Assembly: GCA_022720335.1 (NCBI GenBank)
Contig: JAIHVJ010000018.1
Span: forward strand, 1-15,790
DNA length: 15,790 nt
Direction of reading: 5' to 3'
From: Collinsella sp.
GTDB taxonomy: Bacteria > Actinomycetota > Coriobacteriia > Coriobacteriales > Coriobacteriaceae
Shown: positions 6,139-13,602 of the stretch, in pieces
Layout: the number at the start of each line of letters is the position of its first letter
How positions within the stretch are numbered: position 1 is the stretch's first letter
Position numbers and translations under genes: made by a program
Notes under the pieces: generated by a model
Told to the model about the DNA's origin: nothing
The model's input: the letters and a program-made list of their open reading frames with translations, nothing else
The model's database searches: none

Positions 6139-7386
6139 ATGGCAGCATCCGACATGATGTCCGCCCTGATGGAGCTTTGCCAGGAGAAGCACATCGACCA
6201 GCTCTACCTGATCGACCGCCTGGAGCAGTCGCTCGCCAAGAGCTATGCCGAGATCCTGCATCTTGAGTGGGGCGCCAAGGTGACCATCGACCGCACCACC
6301 GGCAAGATCTACGTCTACCGCCTGGAGCCGATCGACGATTCAATGGACGAGGAGGGCAACTTCACTGAGTTCGAGGAGATTGACGTCACCCCCAAGAACA
6401 CGAGCCGCATCGCTGCCCAGCACGCCAAGGCCGAGATCAACGCCATCGTGCGCAATTCCGCCCGAGAGCAGATCTACGAGGAGTTCTCCGGCCGCATCGG
6501 TGACCTCATCAGCGGTACCGTTCTGCAGTCCACGCCCGACTTCACAATCGTCAAGATCCGCGAGGGCGTCGAGGCCGAGCTGCCGCACTTCGACCAGCGC
6601 CGTTACGAGAACGAGCGCAACGAGCGTCCGATGGGCGAGCGCTACCTGCACAACCAGCACATCAAGGCCGTGATTATCGACGTTCGCGACCCCAACTCCA
6701 ACCTGCAGCCGGTTCGTGGCGAGCACAGCCGTCCGCCGATTGTCATCTCCCGTACCCACCCCGAGCTCATGCGTCGTCTGTTTGAGCAGGAGGTGCCTGA
6801 GATCTATGAGGGCACCGTCCAGATCAAGTCGATCGCCCGCGAGCCCGGCCAGCGCTCCAAGGTCGCCGTCCACTCGCTCGACGACCGTTTGGATCCCGTG
6901 GGCGCCTGCGTCGGCCCCAAGGGCAGCCGTGTTCGCGCTGTCGTTGGCGAGCTCCGCGGCGAGCGCGTCGACGTCATCCTGTGGGATGCCGATCCTTCCG
7001 TCTACGTCGCTAACGCCCTGTCGCCCGCTAAGGTCACCCGCGTCCTCATTGACGAGGAGAAGGCCTACGCCGGCGTCATCGTGCCCGACGACCAGCTGTC
7101 CCTCGCCATCGGCAAGGAGGGCCAGAACGCCCGCCTCGCCGCGCGCCTGACCGGTTGGCACATTGACATCAAGTCCGAGACGCTTGCCGCCGACATCCTC
7201 AAGAACGTTCCCGTTCACGAGGAGCCCGCCGCCGACCTGATCGGTGACGAGGAGGACGAGGACGTCCGCCGCTGCGAGTACGTGTCCGAGGACGGCATCC
7301 AGTGCCGCAACCAGGCTCGTCCCGGCTCCCGTTTCTGCGGTGTCCATGACACCGACGCCTTCGATGATGCGGAGGACCTGATCTAG
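6139..7386 (+). CDS. nusA: Transcription termination/antitermination factor NusA
   Basis: RNA polymerase-binding factor that promotes pausing, intrinsic termination and antitermination. In 415 residues it has the N-terminal polymerase-binding domain (about 1-125), an S1 domain (about 130-200), KH1 with GPKG at 259-262 and KH2 with GKEG at 325-328. It lacks the C-terminal acidic repeats of E. coli NusA. After KH2 comes an acidic linker (GDEEDEDV) and a short tail with C379, C389, C400 and H403 in the pattern C-x9-C-x10-C-x2-H, resembling small zinc-knuckle tails of the type seen as CxxxTKKGxxCxxxxxPGxxYCxxH. That tail is unusual for NusA. A purine-rich ribosome site (AGGAAGG, 6124-6130) lies inside the end of rimP. 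It is the second gene of the operon. Confidence 0.97.
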   Translation: MAASDMMSALMELCQEKHIDQLYLIDRLEQSLAKSYAEILHLEWGAKVTIDRTTGKIYVYRLEPIDDSMDEEGNFTEFEEIDVTPKNTSRIAAQHAKAEINAIVRNSAREQIYEEFSGRIGDLISGTVLQSTPDFTIVKIREGVEAELPHFDQRRYENERNERPMGERYLHNQHIKAVIIDVRDPNSNLQPVRGEHSRPPIVISRTHPELMRRLFEQEVPEIYEGTVQIKSIAREPGQRSKVAVHSLDDRLDPVGACVGPKGSRVRAVVGELRGERVDVILWDADPSVYVANALSPAKVTRVLIDEEKAYAGVIVPDDQLSLAIGKEGQNARLAARLTGWHIDIKSETLAADILKNVPVHEEPAADLIGDEEDEDVRRCEYVSEDGIQCRNQARPGSRFCGVHDTDAFDDAEDLI

Positions 7387-7394
7387 CGCGCGGT

Positions 7395-7417
7395 CGCGCC
7401 GGGCGGGTCCCGGCGCG
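7395..7417 (+). other. GC-rich hairpin between nusA and infB
   Basis: CGCGCCGGG (7395-7403) and CCCGGCGCG (7409-7417) form a perfect 9-bp stem around CGGGT, 8 bases after the nusA stop. No T-tract follows, so it is unlikely to terminate. It may be a pause, processing or 3'-stability element. Confidence 0.6.
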
Positions 7418-7441
7418 TCTCCCACGCTCGTTCAGTCTCTA

Positions 7442-7456
7442 GGCACCCAAGGTGCC
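7442..7456 (+). other. Small hairpin just before the infB ribosome site
   Basis: GGCACC (7442-7447) and GGTGCC (7451-7456) pair around CAA. The hairpin ends a few bases before the purine-rich AGAAAGGGTAGGTGA stretch that leads to the infB ATG. It could influence initiation of IF2 synthesis, but this is inference. Confidence 0.45.
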
Positions 7457-7477
7457 AGAAAGGGTAGGTGAAGTCAT

Positions 7478-10192
7478 ATGGCAAAAGTCCGTGTGTCCAC
7501 CCTGGCCAAAGAGTTCGGCATGACCTCCAAGGAACTGATGGGTCATCTCGCCGATATGAAGATTCCCGCTAAGTCCGCTTCCTCCACTTTGGAGGACGCC
7601 TATGTCGCCATGGTCCGCAAGCAGCTCGCCTCGGTGATCGAGGCCCGCGCTCAGGAAGTCGAGGCCGCCAAGCAGGCCGAGGAGCAGGCAGCTGCCGCCG
7701 AGGAGGCCGCTCGCGCCGCTGAGGCCGAGCGCGAGCGCATCGCCGCCGAGAAGGCCCGCGAGGAGGAGCGCCGCCAGTTTGCCGCAGCCCAGGCTGCCGA
7801 GGAGGCTGCCCGCGCCGAGGCCGAGGCCAAGAAGAAGGCCGAGCAGGAGCGCCTTGCCCGCGAGAAGGAGGAGGCTGCCCGCGAGGCCCAGCGCCGCGCC
7901 GTTCCCGCTTCCGACTCCGGTTCGCGCTTCCGTTCGCTGCTCGACCAGATCGCCGCACAGGAGACCGTGCTCAAGGAGAAGAAAAACGCCGAGGACAAGG
8001 CCAAGGCCGAGCGCGCCGCCGAGCGCGGTAACCGTCGTGGCGGCAACAACGACCGCCGCGGTGGCCGTCGTAACGATCGCAACGCTTCCGACAACAACTC
8101 CGAGCGCAACGCCTCCGAGAGCCGTCCGCACAGCCATCGCACCAACGCCAGCAACAACGTCGCTGCTGGCATGGACTTCCCCAACCCCGACAAGCAGGGC
8201 AAGGGCAAGAAGCGCAAGGGCGGTCACAACAACGAAGAGGACCACTACAGCCGCATGGCTCGCGAGGCCGAGGAGTACAGCCGCGAGAAGGTGCTCGAGG
8301 AAGCTCGTGCCGCCGTCGAGGAGGCCTCTCGCGAGTCCACCGGTCGCCGCAAGAAGCGCAAGGAGAAGCGCGAGCGCGAGGCTGCCAAGGCTCAGGAGGA
8401 GCGCAAGATAGAGGAGGCGCTGGCCCAGGGCGTGAACCCCGAGGACCTCGACGCCATCAAGGTCTCCCAGGGCGTTACCGTCCAGGAGCTCGCCGAGGCG
8501 CTCGACGTTCCGGCCAACGACATCATCAAGCGCCTGTTCCTGCTGGGTACGCCGCTCACCATGACGCAGTCCATGTCCGACGACCTCGTCGAGCTCGTCG
8601 CCGACGACCTGGGTCGTCAGATCAAGATCATCACCCCCGAGGAGGAGAACACCTTCTCGTTCTACGACGATCCCGCCGACCTCAAGCCGCGCGCCCCGGT
8701 CGTCACCGTCATGGGCCACGTCGACCATGGCAAGACGTCGCTGCTCGACGCCATCCGTCACACCGGCGTTGCTGCCGGCGAGGCGGGCGGCATTACGCAG
8801 GCCATCGGCGCTTCGCAGGTCATGATCAACGACCGCAAGATCACCTTCATCGATACCCCGGGCCACGCCACCTTTACGGCTATGCGTGCCCGTGGCGCCA
8901 AGGTGACCGACATCGTCATTCTGATCGTGGCTGCCGACGACGGCGTCATGCCCCAGACCGTCGAGTCGATCAACCACGCCAAGGCCGCCGGCGTACCCAT
9001 CGTCGTCGCCGTCAACAAGATCGATAAGCCGGGCGCCAACCCCGACCGTGTGCGTCAGGAGCTCACCGAGTACGGAGTCATCCCCGAGGAGTGGGGCGGA
9101 CAGAACATGTTCGTCAACATCTCGGCTAAGCAGAAGATCGGTATCGACGAACTTCTGGAGACCGTGCTGCTCCAGGCCGACGTGCTCGAGCTCAAGGCCA
9201 ACCCGGACACCTTTGCCTCCGGCAACGTCCTCGAGGCCAAGCTCGACAAGGGCCGCGGCTCGGTCGCTACCGTGCTCGTGACCCGCGGTACCCTGCACGT
9301 GGGCGATACGCTGGTCGCCGGCCTTACCTACGGCCGCGTCCGCGCCATGCTCGACCCCAAGGGCCGCGCCGTCACCGAGGCCGGTCCCTCCGACGCCGTC
9401 GAGATCCTGGGCCTGCAGTCCGTGCCCAACGCCGGCGACGAGTTCCGCGTGTTCGAGGACGAGCGCGAGGCACGCGCCCTGGCCGACGAGCGTTCGCTGA
9501 AGGCCCGTATCGAGGAGCAGAGCCGCGTCAAGCACGTCACGCTCGAGAACCTCTTCGAGACCATCGCCGACGCCGAGGTCAAGGAGCTCAACCTGATCAT
9601 CAAGGCCGACGTCCAGGGTTCCATCGAAGCTCTTCAGGACTCGCTCGACAAGATGGATCAGTCCGAGGTTCGTATCAACACGATCCACTCCGCCGTTGGC
9701 GCCATCAACGAGACCGACGTCGTCCTGGCCGACGCCTCCAACGCCATCATCATCGGCTTTGGCGTCCGTCCCGACGGTAAGGCTCGCTCCGCCGCCGAGC
9801 GCGAGGGCGTCGAGATCCGTTGCTACGACGTCATCTACAAGTGCCTCGAGGAGCTCGACGCCGCCCGTATCGGCATGCTCAAGCCCACCGAGGTCGAGGT
9901 CGCCACGGGTACCGCGACCGTCCTGGACATCTTCAAGGTGCCCAAAGTCGGTATCGCCGCCGGTGTCCGCGTCGAGGAGGGCGAGATCGCCGCGACCGAT
10001 TCCGTGCGTCTGGTGCGCGACGGCATCGTGGTCTTCAACGGCAAGATCGCCTCGATGCGCCACTACAAGGACGAGGCCAAGAGCCTCAAGAGCGGTTCCG
10101 AGGGCGGTATTGGCCTGGAGAACTTCCAGGACATCAAGCCCGGTGACCAGATCGAGGGTTACCGTATCGACCAGGTTGCCCGTACCGAGTAG
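7478..10192 (+). CDS. infB: Translation initiation factor IF-2
   Basis: GTPase that places initiator tRNA on the 30S subunit and drives subunit joining. In 904 residues: a first IF2N domain (1-52), an Ala/Glu/Arg-rich probable coiled coil (about 55-150), a basic Asn/Arg/Ser-rich disordered linker (about 180-275), a second charged helix, a second IF2N domain (from about 329), then the GTPase with GHVDHGKT (413-420), the switch GGITQAIGA, DTPGH (459-463), NKID (513-516) and SAK (549-551). Domains II to IV follow and the protein ends normally. The long N-terminal extension is typical of actinobacterial IF2. The start is set by the IF2N domain and by AGGTG about 7 bases upstream. It is the third gene of the operon, 91 bases after nusA and 11 before rbfA. 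Confidence 0.98.
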   Translation: MAKVRVSTLAKEFGMTSKELMGHLADMKIPAKSASSTLEDAYVAMVRKQLASVIEARAQEVEAAKQAEEQAAAAEEAARAAEAERERIAAEKAREEERRQFAAAQAAEEAARAEAEAKKKAEQERLAREKEEAAREAQRRAVPASDSGSRFRSLLDQIAAQETVLKEKKNAEDKAKAERAAERGNRRGGNNDRRGGRRNDRNASDNNSERNASESRPHSHRTNASNNVAAGMDFPNPDKQGKGKKRKGGHNNEEDHYSRMAREAEEYSREKVLEEARAAVEEASRESTGRRKKRKEKREREAAKAQEERKIEEALAQGVNPEDLDAIKVSQGVTVQELAEALDVPANDIIKRLFLLGTPLTMTQSMSDDLVELVADDLGRQIKIITPEEENTFSFYDDPADLKPRAPVVTVMGHVDHGKTSLLDAIRHTGVAAGEAGGITQAIGASQVMINDRKITFIDTPGHATFTAMRARGAKVTDIVILIVAADDGVMPQTVESINHAKAAGVPIVVAVNKIDKPGANPDRVRQELTEYGVIPEEWGGQNMFVNISAKQKIGIDELLETVLLQADVLELKANPDTFASGNVLEAKLDKGRGSVATVLVTRGTLHVGDTLVAGLTYGRVRAMLDPKGRAVTEAGPSDAVEILGLQSVPNAGDEFRVFEDEREARALADERSLKARIEEQSRVKHVTLENLFETIADAEVKELNLIIKADVQGSIEALQDSLDKMDQSEVRINTIHSAVGAINETDVVLADASNAIIIGFGVRPDGKARSAAEREGVEIRCYDVIYKCLEELDAARIGMLKPTEVEVATGTATVLDIFKVPKVGIAAGVRVEEGEIAATDSVRLVRDGIVVFNGKIASMRHYKDEAKSLKSGSEGGIGLENFQDIKPGDQIEGYRIDQVARTE

Positions 10193-10203
10193 GGGGTAGC
10201 GCT

Positions 10204-10614
10204 ATGAAGCAAACGCAGGCAACCCGCCGACTGGGCGAGCAGCTTCGCGAGAAGCTCGGTTATATCCTGCTCTTTGAGGTTTCCGATCCGCGTCTCGACC
10301 TGGTTACTTTGACCGCGGTCGAAGTCGCGGTGGACCGTTCGTTCGCGCGCGTGTACGTGTCGTGCGATGCGAGCCGCTACGACGAGGTCATGGAGGCGCT
10401 CGCTAGCGCTAAGGGCCGTATTCGCAGCCTGTTGGCTCGCTCGCTCGATTGGCGTGTTACGCCCGAGCTCGATTTTCGCATCGATCGCTCGACCGATGAG
10501 GCCGAGCGCATCACGCGTGCGCTGGAAAACGTTCCCGCCACGCTTGCGATCGAAAAGGACGAGGACGGCTATCCGATAGCGGATGCCGCCCAGGAGGCAG
10601 CTTTAGATGACTAA
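10204..10614 (+). CDS. rbfA: Ribosome-binding factor A
   Basis: KH-fold protein that binds the 30S subunit and helps mature the 5' end of 16S rRNA. The 136 residues include the family pattern: a basic N-terminus with TRRLGEQLREKLGYIL, then the conserved DPRLDLVTLTAVEVAVDRSFARVYVS strand-helix region, and the end motif PELDFRIDRSTDEAERI. A G-rich ribosome site (AGGGGGT, 10191-10197) overlaps the infB stop. Its last 8 bases overlap the start of nrnA, so translation is probably coupled. The protein is full length, with a slightly long acidic tail. Confidence 0.95.
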   Translation: MKQTQATRRLGEQLREKLGYILLFEVSDPRLDLVTLTAVEVAVDRSFARVYVSCDASRYDEVMEALASAKGRIRSLLARSLDWRVTPELDFRIDRSTDEAERITRALENVPATLAIEKDEDGYPIADAAQEAALDD

Positions 10615-11650
10615 TTCCGCCGACCTCGCCTCGTGCGAGTCTGCAGATATTCAGCGACGCATCCTCGAGCTCATCGAGGGTGCGTCCTCCATTGCGATTT
10701 CGGGACATACTTCTCCCGATGGCGACGCCTTGGGCTCCGTATTGGGTCTGGGCCTTTCGCTCATGAAGTTTTTCCCCAACAAGGACATTGCGCTGCTGCT
10801 GGCAGACGATGACCCGGTTCCGCGTATCTACCGCTTTATGGAAGGCTCCGATCGCCTGGTGCCGGCATCTGCGTACGCCGGCAATCCTGACCTGTTCATC
10901 TCGGTGGACGTACCGGTCGTCGAGCGCCTCAATAATTCTGCCGAGGTGCTTCGTCGCTCCAAGCATGTGGTGTGCTTCGATCATCATCCGGCGCGCGAGG
11001 AGTTTGCCGAGCTCAGTCTGAGGCGCGTCGATGCCGCGGCCTGCGCCATGATCATCGACCGTTTCTTGGACAATTGCGGCATTGTCGCACGTGATGGCGT
11101 CGCGACCTGCTTGCTGTGCGGCTTGGTGACCGATACCGGCCGTTTTCAGTACCAAAACGCCGATGCCGCCGCGTTCCATGCGGCCTCGCGCCTGGTGGCG
11201 CACGGTGCCGATCCGGCGCGCGTTGCGCTCGAGGTCTATCAGAGCATGCGCGTTGAGTTTTTGCACCTCAAGTCCATCGTTATGGGCCGCATCAAGACGG
11301 TGGCCCACGGGCGTGTCGCGTATAGCTACGCGTACCAGAGTGACCTTGAGGCTTGCGGTGTCACCTCGGATGAGTGCGACGGCCTGGTCGATGTGGTGCG
11401 TTCGGTGATGGGCGTCGAGGTCTGCATGTTCTTAAAGGGCATTGAGGGCGATACCAAGGTGCGTGGCAACCTGCGCTCCAAGGGCGACCTCGATGTGTCC
11501 GAGATTGCTGCCAACTTTGGCGGTGGCGGGCATCATGCTGCCGCCGGTTTCTCCAACAACGGAACGATTCGCGAGACGCTCGCCGTGGCACTTCCCATGC
11601 TGGCCGAGCTGGTGGGGGAGGATCCCGCTTCGGTGACCGTCGAGCTCTAA
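10607..11650 (+). CDS. nrnA: DHH phosphoesterase NrnA (nanoRNase / pAp phosphatase)
   Basis: DHH/DHHA1 family enzyme that degrades 2- to 5-base RNAs and dephosphorylates pAp. All metal-binding motifs are visible in the 347 residues: H34 with PDGDALGS (D38, D40), DHH at 125-127, TDTGRFQYQN, and the DHHA1 GGGGHHAAAGF beginning at 305. AGGAGG at 10592-10597, inside rbfA, supports the start, which overlaps the rbfA stop by 8 bases. Position between rbfA and truB is a known arrangement in Firmicutes and Actinobacteria. Whether it prefers nanoRNA, pAp or a cyclic dinucleotide product such as pApA cannot be read from sequence. Confidence 0.93.
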   Translation: MTNSADLASCESADIQRRILELIEGASSIAISGHTSPDGDALGSVLGLGLSLMKFFPNKDIALLLADDDPVPRIYRFMEGSDRLVPASAYAGNPDLFISVDVPVVERLNNSAEVLRRSKHVVCFDHHPAREEFAELSLRRVDAAACAMIIDRFLDNCGIVARDGVATCLLCGLVTDTGRFQYQNADAAAFHAASRLVAHGADPARVALEVYQSMRVEFLHLKSIVMGRIKTVAHGRVAYSYAYQSDLEACGVTSDECDGLVDVVRSVMGVEVCMFLKGIEGDTKVRGNLRSKGDLDVSEIAANFGGGGHHAAAGFSNNGTIRETLAVALPMLAELVGEDPASVTVEL

Positions 11651-11665
11651 CTAATTGGATGGTAC

Positions 11666-12598
11666 ATGGCTCGTCGAACGCCTTCTCAATTGAATATGCT
11701 ACTCGCCGTCGATAAGCCGGTGGGCTGCACGTCCCATGACGTGGTTTCGCAATGCCGACGCGCCCTCCATGAGCGGCGCGTCGGCCATGCCGGCACGCTC
11801 GACCCCATGGCATCCGGTGTCATGGTGGTGGGCGTGGGCCAGGCCACCCGTCTGCTGGGCATGCTTACCCTCGATACCAAAAGCTATGTCGCCGACATTT
11901 CGTTTGGCGCCGAGACCAATACCGATGATGCGGAGGGCGAGGCGGTCCGCACGGTGGCTGTTGGCAACGAGCTGCGCGATCCTGCCTTTGCCCGTGAGCA
12001 CTTGGCCGCCATGCTGGGTCCGCAGATGCAGGTGCCGCCGGCGTTTTCGGCTATCTCGGTCAATGGCGTTCGCGCCTACAAGTCTGCTCGCGAGGGCAAT
12101 GCGGTGGACCTACCTCCGCGCCCCGTCGAGGTCTATGCCGCCGACCTGATCGCCGTGGGCGGCGAAGGTGATACGTGTGTGTGGACCGTGGCGTTCTCGG
12201 TGAGCAAGGGCACCTATATCCGTGCGCTCGCTCGCGACCTAGGCCGCGCTTGCGATAGCGCCGCGCATATTTCCGCGCTGCGCCGCACGGCTTCCGGTGT
12301 TGTTTCCATTGGCGCTTGTCATGCGGCCGAGGAGCTTTCTCCCGAGTCCGCGGCTGGCTTTGCCCTGGATCCCATTGCGGCCCTGGGCGCCACACGTGTT
12401 GACTTGCCGGGCAATCTTGCCGACGACCTGCTCTGCGGCCGACGCATTCCCGTTGAGCGTGCGCTTGCCGATTTCGATGCCTTGAAGGCGCCGTTTGCGT
12501 TGGTGCTCGATGGGGGACTCAAGGCGCTCGCCCGCATTGAGGGCGGCCGCTTTGTCATGGAGCACGTGTTTCCGCAGGCAGTCGGCGGTGTTCGATGA
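11666..12598 (+). CDS. truB: tRNA pseudouridine-55 synthase
   Basis: Makes pseudouridine 55 in the T-loop of tRNAs. Of 310 residues, the N-terminal part has LLAVDKPVGCTSHDVV and the catalytic GHAGTLDPMASGV with Asp46; further motifs are SYVADISFGAETNTDDAEGE, the QVPPAFSAISVNGVRAYKSAR segment and the VSKGTYIRALARDLGRAC motif. A C-terminal PUA-like region (about 235-310) follows. The start follows nrnA by 15 bases; its ribosome site (GGATGG) is weak, so it may depend on coupling with nrnA. An internal ATG at 11696 has no better site. The stop overlaps the ribF ATG in the form ATGA. Confidence 0.95.
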   Translation: MARRTPSQLNMLLAVDKPVGCTSHDVVSQCRRALHERRVGHAGTLDPMASGVMVVGVGQATRLLGMLTLDTKSYVADISFGAETNTDDAEGEAVRTVAVGNELRDPAFAREHLAAMLGPQMQVPPAFSAISVNGVRAYKSAREGNAVDLPPRPVEVYAADLIAVGGEGDTCVWTVAFSVSKGTYIRALARDLGRACDSAAHISALRRTASGVVSIGACHAAEELSPESAAGFALDPIAALGATRVDLPGNLADDLLCGRRIPVERALADFDALKAPFALVLDGGLKALARIEGGRFVMEHVFPQAVGGVR

Positions 12599-13602
12599 TG
12601 TTGTCCGCTCGCGAGCTCGCGCGTGTCTTTTTCGCGGGCGAGTCGGACGAGGCTCGCATCGTTGCTGCCGATACGTTTGATGAGTGTGAGCACTTGGGTG
12701 CCGCATCGATTGCCATTGGCGTGTTCGACGGCGTTCACCGTGGACACCAGGAACTCATCGAAGCGCTTGTCCGTGATGCCCGTGCCCATGGCTGTAAGGC
12801 GGTCGTGGTTACCTTCGATCCCGACCCGGACGTTGTGGTGAGCCCTTCGCCCGCTCAAAAATTGATGACGAGGGCCGACCGTCTGCATGCCTTGGCTCAG
12901 ACTGGGGTCGATACAGTGGTGGCCGTTCCCTTTACGCCTGAGGTTGCGGCACTCGACCATGTCGGTTTTCTCGCACTGCTGTCACGCGTAGTCGACATTC
13001 GCTCGATTCGCGTTGGCAGTGACTTTAGGCTGGGTCGTGGCGGTGCTTCTGGTGTTGCCGAGATGCGCTCCTGGGGTTCCGAGCACGGCGTTGACGTGTA
13101 TGGTCACGACCTGCTTTGCGAGGGCGGTGAGGCCATTTGCGCCACCCGCATTCGTCATGAGCTGGGACAGGGCCATGTGGAGCTTGCTGCTGAGTTACTC
13201 GGCCGTCCGTATATGGTGCGCGGCGGTGTTATTCGCGGCCGTCACGAGGGTTCTGGCATGGGCTTTCCCACGGCAAACTTGCAGGTTCCCGACGGCATTC
13301 AGGTGCCAGCCGATGGCGTGTATGAGGGTCTGGTGCTGGTCAATGACATCGTGTGGCCCGCTGCCGTTAACGTCGGACTGCCGCCGACGTATGCCGACGA
13401 TGCCGCTTCGGCGCATCTCGAGGCCAACTTAATTGGTTATACGGGCGACCTGTACGGCGCTTTCGTTTCGCTGGCGTTTACGCGCTGGCTGCGTCCCTCG
13501 CGTGTGTTCGATTCGCTGGATGAGTTGATCGCGACCGTCGAGGGTAATATCGAAGATATTCGTCACAACTTGGGCGATCAGGGGGTGAGCATCCGTGATT
13601 AG
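12595..13602 (+). CDS. ribF: Bifunctional riboflavin kinase / FAD synthetase
   Basis: Phosphorylates riboflavin to FMN and adenylates FMN to FAD. The 335-residue protein has an N-terminal nucleotidyltransferase domain with GVFDGVHRGH (G42-H51), the counterpart of the HxGH site, and the ISSTRIR-like ATRIRHELGQGHVELAAELLGRPY junction. The C-terminal kinase domain has GSGMGFPTANL (PTAN at 225-228), DGVYEGLV, and Glu276 in HLEANLIGYTGDLYG, the likely catalytic base by family analogy. The N-terminus carries about 35 extra residues before the nucleotidyltransferase core. The ATG overlaps the truB stop by 4 bases and the end overlaps dnaG by 8 bases, so translational coupling on both sides is likely. 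Confidence 0.94.
   Translation: MMLSARELARVFFAGESDEARIVAADTFDECEHLGAASIAIGVFDGVHRGHQELIEALVRDARAHGCKAVVVTFDPDPDVVVSPSPAQKLMTRADRLHALAQTGVDTVVAVPFTPEVAALDHVGFLALLSRVVDIRSIRVGSDFRLGRGGASGVAEMRSWGSEHGVDVYGHDLLCEGGEAICATRIRHELGQGHVELAAELLGRPYMVRGGVIRGRHEGSGMGFPTANLQVPDGIQVPADGVYEGLVLVNDIVWPAAVNVGLPPTYADDAASAHLEANLIGYTGDLYGAFVSLAFTRWLRPSRVFDSLDELIATVEGNIEDIRHNLGDQGVSIRD

Noticed and set aside
7273..7386. NusA tail as a fused YlxR
   Set aside because: YlxR is about 90 residues with a GRGAY-type motif; this tail is about 40 residues and has only a Cys/His knuckle.
7439..10063. 874-residue open frame antisense to infB
   Set aside because: Shadow of IF2; its Leu/Gly/Val repeats mirror the Glu/Ala/Arg-rich coiled coil on the coding strand.
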